A stretch of DNA of 36,651 nt from Flavobacteriales bacterium (GTDB lineage: Bacteria > Bacteroidota > Bacteroidia > Flavobacteriales_E > Vicingaceae). Shown here piece by piece: positions 23,856 to 33,047 of the stretch. The stretch lies in NCBI GenBank assembly GCA_029262875.1, contig JAJCYO010000079.1:1-36651 (forward strand), given 5' to 3'. The number at the start of each line of letters is the position of its first letter. Within the stretch, counting starts at the first letter, position 1. The notes beneath the pieces are model-generated. The model saw nothing but the letters and a program-made list of their open reading frames with translations, had not been told where the DNA came from and made no database searches. A program made the translations under genes and the position numbers.

Positions 23856-24734
23856 GTGAAAATTGCGATTTACGGTAAAAAATTAGATGAAAACTATTTG
23901 TCATTTATTCAGCACTTATTTAAGAAGCTGTTAGAAAAACAAGTAGAGGTTTTAGTTTATAGTACATTTTATGATGATTTAAATCAAAAAATGGCTTTAG
24001 ATAAAAGTTTGAAAACATACAGTACTCATGAGGATATCAGCGATGCAAACTATTTGTTTGGTATTGGTGGAGATGGAACACTTCTAAAAGCAGTCACTTT
24101 TGTACGAGCTACTAAGATTCCGATTTTAGGGATCAATACAGGGAGATTAGGGTTTTTAACCAGCATTAACACAGAAGAAATTGATAATGCCATTGATGAT
24201 GTATTAGCTGGGGATTATGATTTAGATACAAGAACGTTATTAAGTTTAGAAACAGAGAACAATCTTTTTGGAGAGGTTAATTATGCACTCAATGAAATAA
24301 CATTACAGAAAAAGGATACATCATCCATGGTAACCATTCAGGTTTACCTGGGAGACGATTTCCTAAATTCTTATTGGGCAGATGGGTTGATTATTTCTAC
24401 TCCAACTGGTTCTACTGCATATTCGTTAAGCTGTAATGGTCCTATTGTTCTTCCAGGTTCGGGGAACATTATTATTACCCCTATTGCACCACATAATTTA
24501 AATGTTCGACCCTTAGTAATTCCTGACGATACAGAATTAACGTTGAAAATTGCTGGGCGGACAGAAAATTTTTTAGTGGCTTTAGATTCAAGGTCACTGA
24601 CAGTACCCTTGTCTATTGAATTGAAAATTAAAAAATCACCACACCAAATAAATTTGATTCGATTAAAGAACTATAGCTTTTTAAATACCCTAAGAACTAA
24701 ACTGATTTGGGGCTTAGATAAAAGAAATTACTAA
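23856..24734 (+). CDS. nadK: NAD kinase
   Basis: 292 aa, GTG start. It phosphorylates NAD to NADP in the cytoplasm. Motifs are GIGGDGTLLKAV (GGDGT at 71-75), GINTGRLGFLT, NEITLQKK, and STPTGSTAYSLSCNGPIVLP, all hallmarks of the family. The gene is 36 bases after the Omp85 gene. Confidence 0.96.
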   Translation: MKIAIYGKKLDENYLSFIQHLFKKLLEKQVEVLVYSTFYDDLNQKMALDKSLKTYSTHEDISDANYLFGIGGDGTLLKAVTFVRATKIPILGINTGRLGFLTSINTEEIDNAIDDVLAGDYDLDTRTLLSLETENNLFGEVNYALNEITLQKKDTSSMVTIQVYLGDDFLNSYWADGLIISTPTGSTAYSLSCNGPIVLPGSGNIIITPIAPHNLNVRPLVIPDDTELTLKIAGRTENFLVALDSRSLTVPLSIELKIKKSPHQINLIRLKNYSFLNTLRTKLIWGLDKRNY

Positions 24735-24775
24735 CGTAAATATTACGGTGTTAATTAATTACACAGAAATAAAAA

Positions 24776-24807
24776 TTGGCTATTTATAAAATAAAGTAAT
24801 ATATTTG
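24776..24807 (+). promoter_or_regulatory. Promoter upstream of the first DUF6089 gene
   Basis: TTG (24776-24778), 21-base spacer, TATATTTG (24800-24807). Transcription would start near 24812. A TTG start for the gene at 24805 would lie inside this box, which argues for the ATG at 24844. Confidence 0.65.
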
Positions 24808-24843
24808 CAAACGGTCATATATTTTAAGGATTATAACGACAAC

Positions 24844-25782
24844 ATGCAGAAGGTATTTATACTAATATTAACCATTTTACTTCTCCCTATTTTTTCCCAA
24901 GCTCAAAAGTGGAAAAGGCAAAGAGTAGAATATTCATTTGGATTAGGAGCAACCAACTTTCTTGGTGATTTAGGAGGTAGAAATCAGGTAGGAACCGATT
25001 TTATAATGGATTTTGAATTAAAGGCTACTAGATATGCTGCGAGCTTAGGCTATCGTTATCAGATAGGAAAAGATTGGTATGTAAAAGGTAATTTAATATA
25101 TGCAGTAGTTAGTGGAAATGATAATTTGACCACACAACCTGCAAGAGCTAGAAGAAAATTGAATTTTAGGGCTGACATTGTTGAGCTTTCAGGACAATTG
25201 GAGTACATGTTAATTAAACAAAAATCTGGGCACTTATACAGGTTAAGAGGTGTAAGAGGTAAAAGGTGGTTTAGGTTTGAAGTGTACCTTTTAGGAGGTA
25301 TAGGCGGTATTTGGTATGACCCTAAAGGATTAAAGGATAATAAATGGCACAGGTTAGCCCCATTAAATACTGAAGGGCAAGGATTACCAGGAGGACCAAA
25401 AGATTACAGTGGTTTTACAGCAGTTGTTCCTTATGGGATTGGTATTAGAAGAAATTTAAGCGGTGGAGCAAGGTCGAGGCATTTTGGTTCTTGGAGTATT
25501 AGCTTAGAGTTAACCATGAGAAAAACATTTTCTGATTATATAGACGATGTAAGCAGTACTTACTATCAAGATGCAAATGGTGGAACGAATCAGATTGAAG
25601 TTGCTAATGGTGCAGATGCTGCTTATTTCGCTGATCCTTCTGGAAATGCTAGTATATATGGAGGTCTCTATGGTGAGCCTCAACAAAGAGGGGATGTTAC
25701 CGATAAGGATGCATACATGTTAGGGATATTGTCTATAAACTACAAACCTGCAAGAAGAAGAAGAAATCTTCCTAAATTCTAA
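24844..25782 (+). CDS. DUF6089-type outer-membrane beta-barrel protein (PorG-like)
   Basis: 312 aa from the ATG at 24844, chosen because the upstream promoter covers the earlier TTG and because MQKVFILILTILLLPIFSQA is a proper signal peptide. The body has repeated amphipathic beta strands (EYSFGLGATNFLGDLGG, YAASLGYRYQIGKDW, YLLGGIGGIWYDP) and the segment ELTMRKTFSDYIDDVSSTYY, typical of the DUF6089/PorG-like group. Homologous to the next gene, which has MRKTFTDEIDG in the same place. PorG of Porphyromonas is part of the type IX secretion system and sits beside uppS/bamA, as here. Confidence 0.75.
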   Translation: MQKVFILILTILLLPIFSQAQKWKRQRVEYSFGLGATNFLGDLGGRNQVGTDFIMDFELKATRYAASLGYRYQIGKDWYVKGNLIYAVVSGNDNLTTQPARARRKLNFRADIVELSGQLEYMLIKQKSGHLYRLRGVRGKRWFRFEVYLLGGIGGIWYDPKGLKDNKWHRLAPLNTEGQGLPGGPKDYSGFTAVVPYGIGIRRNLSGGARSRHFGSWSISLELTMRKTFSDYIDDVSSTYYQDANGGTNQIEVANGADAAYFADPSGNASIYGGLYGEPQQRGDVTDKDAYMLGILSINYKPARRRRNLPKF

Positions 25783-25844
25783 CGAACCCACTAATAAGTT
25801 TACCATCGAGTAATTTATTGGCCTAAACTTCGTTATAGTTCATA

Positions 25845-26549
25845 ATGATAAGAATGAGGTTTTACAAATCGATAATAGTATTCTTTTTTCTGTTTAGCGT
25901 TGCTGCCACTGGACAGCATTCGGAAATAGGCTTTTTAGGAGGTTCTTCTTACTATTTAGGAGAATTAAACCCTTCCGCACAAGTTATAAATAAAGTTAGG
26001 CCTGCATTGGGGGTCTTTTATAGGAAAAACACCAGCAAAAGGTACGCATTAAGGTTTGGAGTTAATTATGCTCAATTGGCGGCAACAGACAAGTTTAGTT
26101 CAACAGAATTGAGTCAGTTTCGTCAGTTGTCATTTTCATCTAACCTTTTGGAAGGTTATGGAATTCTCGAATTTAATTTCATTCCCTATCAAATAAACAA
26201 TTACACCACTTCAAGTTTTACCCCTTATGTTTTTATTGGAGCTGCTGCATTTTGGGTAAAACCGAGTGTCGAAGGAGGAACGACAGAATTAGAGAAAGGA
26301 GATGTTATTGCACCTTCAATGCCTTTTGGTTTTGGGGTCAAATTTAACTTCATAAGAAATTTAGGACTTGCTGTAGAATGGGGAATGAGAAAAACATTCA
26401 CAGATGAAATAGACGGTCTTTCCGAAACTTACAATAGTGGCTACCAATTAAGTAACACCCAAAACAAGGATTGGTATTCAATTGTTGGAATTACATTAAA
26501 TTATAAAATTTTAACAAAAACAGACCACTGTCCAGGCGTTATTAATTAG
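25845..26549 (+). CDS. DUF6089/PorG-like outer-membrane barrel protein
   Basis: 234 aa (start at 25845, or at 25854 giving MRFYKSIIVF). Signal peptide to about residue 23 (AATGQ). The first strands read HSEIGFLGGSSYYLGELNPS, the classical DUF6089 start. Later come VFIGAAAFWVKP and EWGMRKTFTDEIDGLSETY. Of the two tandem barrels this one is the closer match in size to PorG (about 230 aa). It directly precedes uppS and bamA. It is probably the T9SS component and the larger upstream copy a paralogue. Confidence 0.75.
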   Translation: MIRMRFYKSIIVFFFLFSVAATGQHSEIGFLGGSSYYLGELNPSAQVINKVRPALGVFYRKNTSKRYALRFGVNYAQLAATDKFSSTELSQFRQLSFSSNLLEGYGILEFNFIPYQINNYTTSSFTPYVFIGAAAFWVKPSVEGGTTELEKGDVIAPSMPFGFGVKFNFIRNLGLAVEWGMRKTFTDEIDGLSETYNSGYQLSNTQNKDWYSIVGITLNYKILTKTDHCPGVIN

Positions 26550-26558
26550 TAATAATAC

Positions 26559-26566
26559 TATCTTTG
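26559..26566 (+). promoter_or_regulatory. Possible -7 box (TATCTTTG) before uppS
   Basis: Exact TAnnTTTG match 28 bases upstream of the uppS ATG. No clear -33 TTTG. If real, uppS-bamA can be transcribed separately from the DUF6089 genes. Confidence 0.45.
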
Positions 26567-26593
26567 TCCGACCTTGAAAAAAGGTCATTGTAA

Positions 26594-27337
26594 ATGGATT
26601 ATAAATCTTTAATAAATACTTCAGAACTACCTGGTCATGTTGCTATCATAATGGATGGTAATGGTCGATGGGCTAAAGAACACAATAAACCTAGGATTTT
26701 TGGGCATAAAAATGGAGTGCTTTCCGTTAGGAGTGTAGTAGAAGGAGCGGGAGAGATTGGTTTAAAGTATTTAACGTTATATGCTTTTAGTACTGAAAAT
26801 TGGAATAGACCAAAAGTTGAGGTAACCGCTTTGATGCAATTGTTAGTGGCTACAATTAGTAAAGAAGTGTCAACATTAAATAAAAACAATGTTCGTTTAC
26901 TAACCATTGGTGATATAGAAAGTTTGCCAGGTAATTGCGAAAAAGAATTAGAAAAAGCAAAAGAAAAGACAAAGAACAATACTGGGTTAAACTTGGTGTT
27001 AGCTTTGAGTTATAGCTCAAAGACGGAAATAGTTAATACCGTTAAAGCGATTGCAAAAGATGTATCAGAAGCTAAAATAGGGTTAGATGAAATAAATGAT
27101 ACCCTCATTGATGATTACTTGGAGACCGCTACAATTCAGGATCCTGAATTATTAATTAGAACAAGTGGAGAATATAGAATAAGTAATTTTTTATTGTGGC
27201 AAATAGCCTACTCTGAGCTTTATTTTACAGATAAACTTTGGCCAGATTTTACAAAAGATGACTTGTTTGAAGCGATAGTAAATTATCAGAAAAGAGAAAG
27301 AAGGTTTGGGATGACAAGTGAACAATTAACCAATTAA
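26594..27337 (+). CDS. uppS: Undecaprenyl (isoprenyl) diphosphate synthase
   Basis: 247 aa cis-prenyltransferase that makes the C55 lipid carrier for peptidoglycan and O-antigen. It shows IIMDGNGRWAK with catalytic D21, GHKNGVLSVR, LTLYAFSTENWNRP, LLIRTSGEYRISNFLLWQ and AYSELYFTDKLWPDF. Normal length. Its stop overlaps the bamA start by one base (TAATG). This is the conserved uppS-bamA-ompH order of Bacteroidota. Confidence 0.97.
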   Translation: MDYKSLINTSELPGHVAIIMDGNGRWAKEHNKPRIFGHKNGVLSVRSVVEGAGEIGLKYLTLYAFSTENWNRPKVEVTALMQLLVATISKEVSTLNKNNVRLLTIGDIESLPGNCEKELEKAKEKTKNNTGLNLVLALSYSSKTEIVNTVKAIAKDVSEAKIGLDEINDTLIDDYLETATIQDPELLIRTSGEYRISNFLLWQIAYSELYFTDKLWPDFTKDDLFEAIVNYQKRERRFGMTSEQLTN

Positions 27338-29835
27338 TGAAAAAATATTTATACATAACATTATTATTGATACTGCCTTCTTTTGTTGAGGCTCAGTTTT
27401 CAATAAACACTGGATTAGATGATATAAGTTATTCTAACCCAAAAGAATATGAAATAGGTGGAATAACCATTTCAGGGACAAGTTATTTTAATCCGTCAAC
27501 GATTAGAGCGATTTCTGGATTGGCAATTGGAGATAAGATAAAAGTGCCAGGGGATAAAACGACCAAGGCCATAAAAAAATTATGGGATCAAAAATTATTT
27601 GCTGATGTTGCTTTAAAAGCTACAAAGATTGAAGGAGATAAGATTTTCTTAGACATTCACATTACAGAATTGCCAAGATTATCTAAGTTTAAGTTTACAG
27701 GTGTTAAAAAGGCAAAACAGAAAGATTTAAGGGAAGAAATAGAGTTGATAAGAGGAAAAGTAGTAACGGAGAATTTATTGATAAATACCAAAAACACGGT
27801 AACAAGTTTTTTCGTAAAAAAAGGATATTTAGATGCTGAGGTTACCATCATACAAGAAGATGATACAAGTGCAACCAATAACGTTATTCTAACCATTAAC
27901 ATCAATAGAGGGAAAAGAATAAAAGTTAAGAACATTAATTTTACCGGTAATAATGCGTTGAAATCAGGAAAATTAAGGAGATCTTTTGAAGATACAAAGG
28001 TAAGTAGACCTTATAACATATTTACTACATCTAAGTATATTCCACATACTTACAATACAGATAAGCCTGCAATTATTGATAAATATAATGAGAAGGGATA
28101 TCGGGATGCTAAAATTGCATTTGATACGGTTTACCGAGTAAGTAGTAAAAGAATAAATATAGATATTACCATAGAAGAAGGAAACCAATACTATTTTAGA
28201 GACATTAAATGGGTTGGGAACACTGTTCATTCAACGAAGGTGCTGAATAGAATTTTAGACATTAAGAAAGGCGAAGTTTACAACAAAAAGACATTGGATT
28301 CTAGGCTATTTATGAATCAGAAAGGAAGAGACGTTAGCTCTTTATATTTAGATGATGGATATTTATTTTTTCAAGTTAATGCAGTTGAGGTTAAAATAGA
28401 AAATGATTCCATTGATTTTGAAATGAGGGTTTATGAAGGAAAACAAGCTCGAATTAATAGAATTATAATTATTGGAAATGATAAGACCAATGATCATGTA
28501 ATAAGACGTGAAATAAGAACACTCCCAGGTGAATTATTTAGTAGATCAGATATTATTAGAACACAGCGAGAATTAGCTCAATTAGGATATTTTAATCCAG
28601 AAACAATGGGTGTGAATCCAAAGCCTAATCAAGAAAACGGGACTGTAGACATTGAATATGTGGTGGAAGAAAAACCTTCAGATCAAATTGAACTCTCCGG
28701 TGGATGGGGAGGAGGACGTGTTGTTGGTTCTTTAGGTGTCTCGTTTAATAATTTCTCTGCTCGTAATTTGTTTAAAAAGGGAGCATGGAGACCGTTACCT
28801 GCAGGTGATGGACAACGGTTAAGTTTAAGAGCCCAATCAACAGGGTTAGGATTTCAGGCTTATAGCATGTCTTTTACAGAACCATGGTTAGGAGGTAGAA
28901 AACCTAATTCATTGAGTGTTAGCTTAACACATACAAACCTAAATAATACGTCTGGTGATTTTACACAATCGTTTAAATCATATGGAATATCATTAGGGTT
29001 AGGAAGAAGGTTGAAATTCCCAGATGATTTCTTTACACTTTATAATGAAGCTTCTTACCAATATTATGTAATAGACAATTATACTGTATTGGATGGGTTT
29101 TCTAATGGATTTGCGAATAACTTGAGTTTTAGACATGTCCTTTCAAGAAATTCAGCCGGACCGAGCCCAATTTACCCTACAACAGGTTCGACAACTACAT
29201 TAACGTTACAACATACATTGCCTTATTCATGGTTTAGAGCTTCTGATACTGATTATGATGCGATGACAGTACAGGAAAAAAACTTATTTGTTGAATACCA
29301 CAAATGGAAATTTCAAACATCATGGTTCTCTCAATTGACTCATAGTAAGAGATCTTTTGTATTAAATACAAAAGCTGGGTTTGGTTATTTAGGTTCTTTT
29401 AATAAAGAGTTGGGAACTTCTCCATTCGAAAGATTCTATTTAGGGGGAGATGGTTTAACTGGGTTTAATCAATTTGTAGCAAGAGAAGTTATTGCGCTTA
29501 GAGGTTATGGAGCTGGAGATTTATCCCCAGGAGCAGGAGCAACATTTGTTACCAAATATACAGCAGAATTAAGGTATCCATTCTCTTTAAATCCAAGTGC
29601 AACAATTTATGGCTTGGTATTTGGAGAAGCTGGTAATTCATGGGACAGCTTTGACCAAGTGAATCCTTTTGAGGTATATAAATCTGCCGGTGCAGGAATT
29701 AGAATTTACATGCCAATGTTTGGATTGTTAGGGTTAGATTGGGGTTATCGTTTTGATGACATACCTGGAAGAACAGATCCTAATAGTCACTCTGAAATAC
29801 ACTTTAGTATAGGAGGAAACATAGGTGGCTGGTAA
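27337..29835 (+). CDS. bamA: Outer-membrane protein assembly factor BamA
   Basis: 832 aa Omp85 protein that inserts barrels into the outer membrane. Signal peptide to about residue 19 (PSFVEAQ). Five POTRA-like repeats cover about 35-440 (YEIGGITISGTSYFNPSTIR, KFTGVKKAKQKDLREEI, VKNINFTGNNALKSGKLRR, RDIKWVGNTVHS, INRIIIIGNDKTNDHVIRRE). The C-terminal barrel includes ELSGGWGGG, SFTEPWLGGRKPNSLSV, the VRGY-equivalent ALRGYG, and a terminal strand ending in GNIGGW. Its C-terminal aromatic Trp is typical. It is followed 48 bases later by two Skp/OmpH chaperones. Confidence 0.96.
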   Translation: MKKYLYITLLLILPSFVEAQFSINTGLDDISYSNPKEYEIGGITISGTSYFNPSTIRAISGLAIGDKIKVPGDKTTKAIKKLWDQKLFADVALKATKIEGDKIFLDIHITELPRLSKFKFTGVKKAKQKDLREEIELIRGKVVTENLLINTKNTVTSFFVKKGYLDAEVTIIQEDDTSATNNVILTININRGKRIKVKNINFTGNNALKSGKLRRSFEDTKVSRPYNIFTTSKYIPHTYNTDKPAIIDKYNEKGYRDAKIAFDTVYRVSSKRINIDITIEEGNQYYFRDIKWVGNTVHSTKVLNRILDIKKGEVYNKKTLDSRLFMNQKGRDVSSLYLDDGYLFFQVNAVEVKIENDSIDFEMRVYEGKQARINRIIIIGNDKTNDHVIRREIRTLPGELFSRSDIIRTQRELAQLGYFNPETMGVNPKPNQENGTVDIEYVVEEKPSDQIELSGGWGGGRVVGSLGVSFNNFSARNLFKKGAWRPLPAGDGQRLSLRAQSTGLGFQAYSMSFTEPWLGGRKPNSLSVSLTHTNLNNTSGDFTQSFKSYGISLGLGRRLKFPDDFFTLYNEASYQYYVIDNYTVLDGFSNGFANNLSFRHVLSRNSAGPSPIYPTTGSTTTLTLQHTLPYSWFRASDTDYDAMTVQEKNLFVEYHKWKFQTSWFSQLTHSKRSFVLNTKAGFGYLGSFNKELGTSPFERFYLGGDGLTGFNQFVAREVIALRGYGAGDLSPGAGATFVTKYTAELRYPFSLNPSATIYGLVFGEAGNSWDSFDQVNPFEVYKSAGAGIRIYMPMFGLLGLDWGYRFDDIPGRTDPNSHSEIHFSIGGNIGGW

Positions 29836-29883
29836 TTTTTATTAAATTCGCTGCGGTTTTCGGCTAATAAATAAGGAGATAAT

Positions 29884-30435
29884 ATGATGATTAAACAAAT
29901 GAAAAATCTGAAAAAAATAGGAATAGTTGTTTTGCTTCTGGTAACAACTTCAATGGCCTATAGCCAAAATTTTGCTTATGTTGACACCGAGTATATTTTA
30001 GAAAATATACCCGATTATAAAGATGCGCAAGGAGAATTAGATAAACTTTCTATTGAATGGCAAAAACAGCTTGAAAGAAGGTATTCCGAAATTGATAAGA
30101 TGTATAAAAATTACCAGGCAGAACAAATCTTGCTTACTGAGGATATGAAAGTGAAGAGAGAAGATGAGATAATTAAAAAAGAAAAAGCAGCGAAAGAATA
30201 TCAAAAGACTAAATTTGGTGTTGATGGTGAGCTTTTTCAGAAACGAAAAGAATTAGTAAAACCTATACAGGATAAAGTATATAAGGCTATTAGTGAAATA
30301 GCAAATTACAAAAAGTTAGGAGTAGTGTTTGATAAATCAAGTGCGCTAACGATGCTTTATACAAACCCAAAATACAACATTAGTGATGATGTATTAAAAA
30401 AAATGGGTTATAAACCAGGTGAAACAAAAGAATAA
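29884..30435 (+). CDS. OmpH/Skp-family periplasmic chaperone (first copy)
   Basis: 183 aa. The start at 29884 is backed by AAGGAG 5 bases upstream, a strong ribosome site for this phylum. Signal peptide ends about residue 27 (TSMAYSQ). A long alpha-helical hairpin (about 50-130, Lys/Glu/Gln-rich) forms the tentacles, and the ends (NFAYVDTEYILENIPDY, LGVVFDKSSALTMLY) form the beta core. It carries unfolded outer-membrane proteins to BamA, encoded just upstream. Confidence 0.88.
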   Translation: MMIKQMKNLKKIGIVVLLLVTTSMAYSQNFAYVDTEYILENIPDYKDAQGELDKLSIEWQKQLERRYSEIDKMYKNYQAEQILLTEDMKVKREDEIIKKEKAAKEYQKTKFGVDGELFQKRKELVKPIQDKVYKAISEIANYKKLGVVFDKSSALTMLYTNPKYNISDDVLKKMGYKPGETKE

Positions 30436-30437
30436 TA

Positions 30438-30445
30438 TATATTTG
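30438..30445 (+). promoter_or_regulatory. Possible -7 box (TATATTTG) before the second OmpH gene
   Basis: Exact TAnnTTTG match 19 bases upstream of the ATG at 30465, suggesting an extra promoter inside the operon. No clear -33 element. Confidence 0.45.
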
Positions 30446-30464
30446 GCACTTAATTAAAAGAAAA

Positions 30465-30977
30465 ATGAAAACACTTAAGATAACATTATTGATGCTTGTA
30501 GTTGCATTGTCGACTACAGCAATGGCTCAAAAAGGAGTTAAAGTTGGACACATAAATTCTAACGACTTATTAACTGCAATGCCAGAAAGAACGGCAGTAC
30601 AAAAAGAATTGGAAGATTATGCAAGCCAGTTAAAAGTTACATTGGATGCAATGAGAAAAGAATACGAGACAAAAGTAGGAGAGTTTCAGAGCAAACAGGA
30701 TGTAATGACGGACATTATTAAGGATACAAAAATCAAAGAGATTACGGATTTAGAAAAGAGAATTACTGATTTTCAACAAACTGCTGAAGCAGATTTACAG
30801 AAAAAAGAACAAGATTTGTTACAGCCAATCATTGATAAAGCTAAAACGGCAATTAATGATGTAGCGAAAGAAAATGGATTTACTTACATTTTGGATTCAA
30901 GCGTTGGGGTTGTTCTTTACTCTATTGATAGTGATGACATTCTACCTAAAGTAAAAAAGAAATTAGGAATTGAATAA
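30465..30977 (+). CDS. OmpH/Skp-family periplasmic chaperone (second copy)
   Basis: 170 aa. Signal peptide ends about residue 21 (STTAMAQ). Beta core at KVGHINSNDLLTAMPER and FTYILDSSVGVVLYSID, with a charged helical hairpin at about 45-125. Paralogue of the preceding gene, 29 bases downstream of it, in the tandem arrangement usual for Bacteroidota. A terminator follows. Confidence 0.88.
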   Translation: MKTLKITLLMLVVALSTTAMAQKGVKVGHINSNDLLTAMPERTAVQKELEDYASQLKVTLDAMRKEYETKVGEFQSKQDVMTDIIKDTKIKEITDLEKRITDFQQTAEADLQKKEQDLLQPIIDKAKTAINDVAKENGFTYILDSSVGVVLYSIDSDDILPKVKKKLGIE

Positions 30978-30996
30978 AAGTTTTTATTCTAACTTT

Positions 30997-31030
30997 AAAG
31001 CTCCTTTGATAACTCTTAGGAGCTTTTTTA
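30997..31030 (+). terminator. Terminator after the bamA-ompH operon
   Basis: AAAGCTCCT (30997-31005) pairs with AGGAGCTTT (31018-31026), 12-base loop, followed by TTTTA. It separates the OmpH gene from murI. Confidence 0.85.
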
Positions 31031-31040
31031 TGCTCATTAT

Positions 31041-31847
31041 TTGAAGAAAGAAATAGAAAATATAAACGAAGCACCAATCGGAATTTTTGATTCTGGATTG
31101 GGAGGATTGTCTATTTGTAAAGAGATTATTAGTACACTGCCTCACGAATCTATTGTTTATTTGGCAGACAGTGCGAATACTCCTTATGGTGAAAAAAGTA
31201 AACAAGAAATAATAGACTTAAGCATTAAGAATACCGATTTACTTTTGGAAATTGGCTGCAAGGCAATTGTTGTAGCTTGTAATACTGCCACAACCAATGC
31301 AATTGAGGTTTTAAGAGATAAATACAATGTTCCTTTTGTTGGAATAGAACCAGCAACTAAACCAGCGGCATTACAAACAAAATCAGGAAAAATTGGTGTT
31401 TTGGCAACCAAAGGAACACTTAATAGCGACTTATTCTTGTCTACATCTAATCAGTTTAGGGATGAGTTAGAAATTATTGAAGCAGAAGGTGAGAACTTGG
31501 TTCGTTTGATTGAAAAAGGGCAATTGGCCGCAACTAAACCATTATTAGAAAAATACCTTATGCCAATGATTGATCAAGGTGTGGATAATATTGTGTTGGG
31601 ATGCACTCACTATCCATTTTTGATCCCTATCATAAAAGAAATAATTCCAAATGACATTACTATAATTGATTCTGGAGAAGCGGTTGCGAAACAAACGCAA
31701 AATGTTTTAGAACAAGAGGGTTTATTAAACCATAGGGCAAAATCAGGTGTAAATACATTTTACACCAATAATAACCTCCATGTTTTACAAGATTTTTTAA
31801 ATAGGATTGAATTAACGGCTAATAATATCGCTTTCCGAGAGTTTTAA
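31041..31847 (+). CDS. murI: Glutamate racemase
   Basis: 268 aa, makes D-glutamate for peptidoglycan. It shows IGIFDSGLGGLS (D17, S18), VVACNTATT with catalytic C80, and VLGCTHYPF with catalytic C188 and H190. The start is TTG. The only nearby ATG (31030) is followed at once by a stop in frame, so TTG at 31041 is the sensible choice. It lies 15 bases after the operon terminator, implying a promoter of its own or readthrough. The 3' end overlaps bshA by 4 bases, tail to tail. Confidence 0.95.
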   Translation: MKKEIENINEAPIGIFDSGLGGLSICKEIISTLPHESIVYLADSANTPYGEKSKQEIIDLSIKNTDLLLEIGCKAIVVACNTATTNAIEVLRDKYNVPFVGIEPATKPAALQTKSGKIGVLATKGTLNSDLFLSTSNQFRDELEIIEAEGENLVRLIEKGQLAATKPLLEKYLMPMIDQGVDNIVLGCTHYPFLIPIIKEIIPNDITIIDSGEAVAKQTQNVLEQEGLLNHRAKSGVNTFYTNNNLHVLQDFLNRIELTANNIAFREF

Positions 31848-32968
31848 TCAATCAAGCTTTTGTACAATTTTTCGTATTGAGGAAGTACCGTATGAATATC
31901 AAATTTTTTAGCTTGTTGATAAGCTCCATCTTTAAATTTTTCTAACGTAGCATCATCAGAAAGAATTTTCAATGCATTTTCGGCCATACTTTTAACGTCT
32001 CCTACATTGCTTAAAAATCCAGAGATACCATTTTTATTTACTTCAGGAATACCTCCGGTATTTGTTGATATTACGGGTGTTTTAGCAGCCATGGCTTCTA
32101 AAGCGGCTAACCCAAAACTTTCTGATTCTGAAGGTAGAATAAACAAATCAGAAGCAGATAAAATACGTTCAGTGTCCTTAACTTTCCCCAAATATTTAAC
32201 CAAATGGCAGGTATCTAATTCCCTACATAATTCTTCTAATCGATGCCTCTCAGGACCATCACCTACCATCAATAGTTTCGCTGGAATTTGCTTTCTTACA
32301 ATATCAAACACTTTAATGACGTCTTCTGTTCTTTTCACCTTTCTAAAGTTAGAAATGTGAACCAACAATCTTTCATTATTAGGAGCAAAGGAGTTTTTGA
32401 TCGATGTTACACTTCCATTATAATTATAATGGTCTAAACATACAAAATTTGGAATCACGTCAATATTTCTTTTAACGTTAAAGTGCTTTAAAGTATCTTG
32501 TTTTAAACTTTCAGAAACCGCGGTAACGGCATCAGATTCATTAATGGCAAAAGTAATAACAGGTTCAAACGAAGAATCTTTACCTACCAATGTAATGTCT
32601 GTTCCATGTAATGTTGTTACGAACGGGATTTTAATTCCTTGAGATTTTAGAATATGTTGAGCCATATAAGCCGCAGAAGCATGTGGAATGGCATAATGAA
32701 CATGTAAAAGGTCTAATTTTTCGAATTTGACGACATCAACTAATTTACTGGTAAGGACTAATTCATAGGGTTGATAATCAAATAATGGATAATCAGAAAC
32801 CTTTACTTCATGATAGAATATGTTTTCAGAAAAGATATCTAACCGAACCGGTTGCTGATAAGTAATAAAATGAATTTTATGTCCTTTAGATGCTAATGCT
32901 TTACCTAATTCTGTTGCAACAACTCCACTTCCTCCAAATGTTGGGTAACAAACAATCCCTATATTCAT
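31844..32968 (-). CDS. bshA: N-acetyl-alpha-D-glucosaminyl L-malate synthase BshA
   Basis: 374 aa GT4-type glycosyltransferase, first enzyme of bacillithiol synthesis (UDP-GlcNAc plus malate). The N-terminus MNIGIVCYPTFGGSGVVATE is characteristic of BshA. Also present are LLHVHYAIPHASAAYMA, TTLHGTDITLVG, AVTAVSESL, and the donor site PSESESFGLAALEAMA with GGIPEV. A -7 box lies just upstream (32999-32992, minus strand). Bacillithiol is known in Bacteroidota. Confidence 0.93.
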   Translation of the reverse strand: MNIGIVCYPTFGGSGVVATELGKALASKGHKIHFITYQQPVRLDIFSENIFYHEVKVSDYPLFDYQPYELVLTSKLVDVVKFEKLDLLHVHYAIPHASAAYMAQHILKSQGIKIPFVTTLHGTDITLVGKDSSFEPVITFAINESDAVTAVSESLKQDTLKHFNVKRNIDVIPNFVCLDHYNYNGSVTSIKNSFAPNNERLLVHISNFRKVKRTEDVIKVFDIVRKQIPAKLLMVGDGPERHRLEELCRELDTCHLVKYLGKVKDTERILSASDLFILPSESESFGLAALEAMAAKTPVISTNTGGIPEVNKNGISGFLSNVGDVKSMAENALKILSDDATLEKFKDGAYQQAKKFDIHTVLPQYEKLYKSLID

Positions 32969-32991
32969 AATACACTGGTCAAATTTCTATA

Positions 32992-32999
32992 CAAATATA
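32992..32999 (-). promoter_or_regulatory. -7 box of bshA (TATATTTG)
   Basis: Exact TAnnTTTG on the minus strand, 23 bases upstream of the bshA ATG. No convincing -33 TTTG. Confidence 0.5.
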
Positions 33000-33047
33000 G
33001 CTAATTAGAACCATGGTTTTTGTCAGGGAGAAGATAACATAACCTTA

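Noticed and set aside
24805-24843. Upstream TTG start adding 13 residues to the first DUF6089 protein
   Set aside because: It lies within the TATATTTG promoter box, and the signal peptide only begins at the ATG at 24844.
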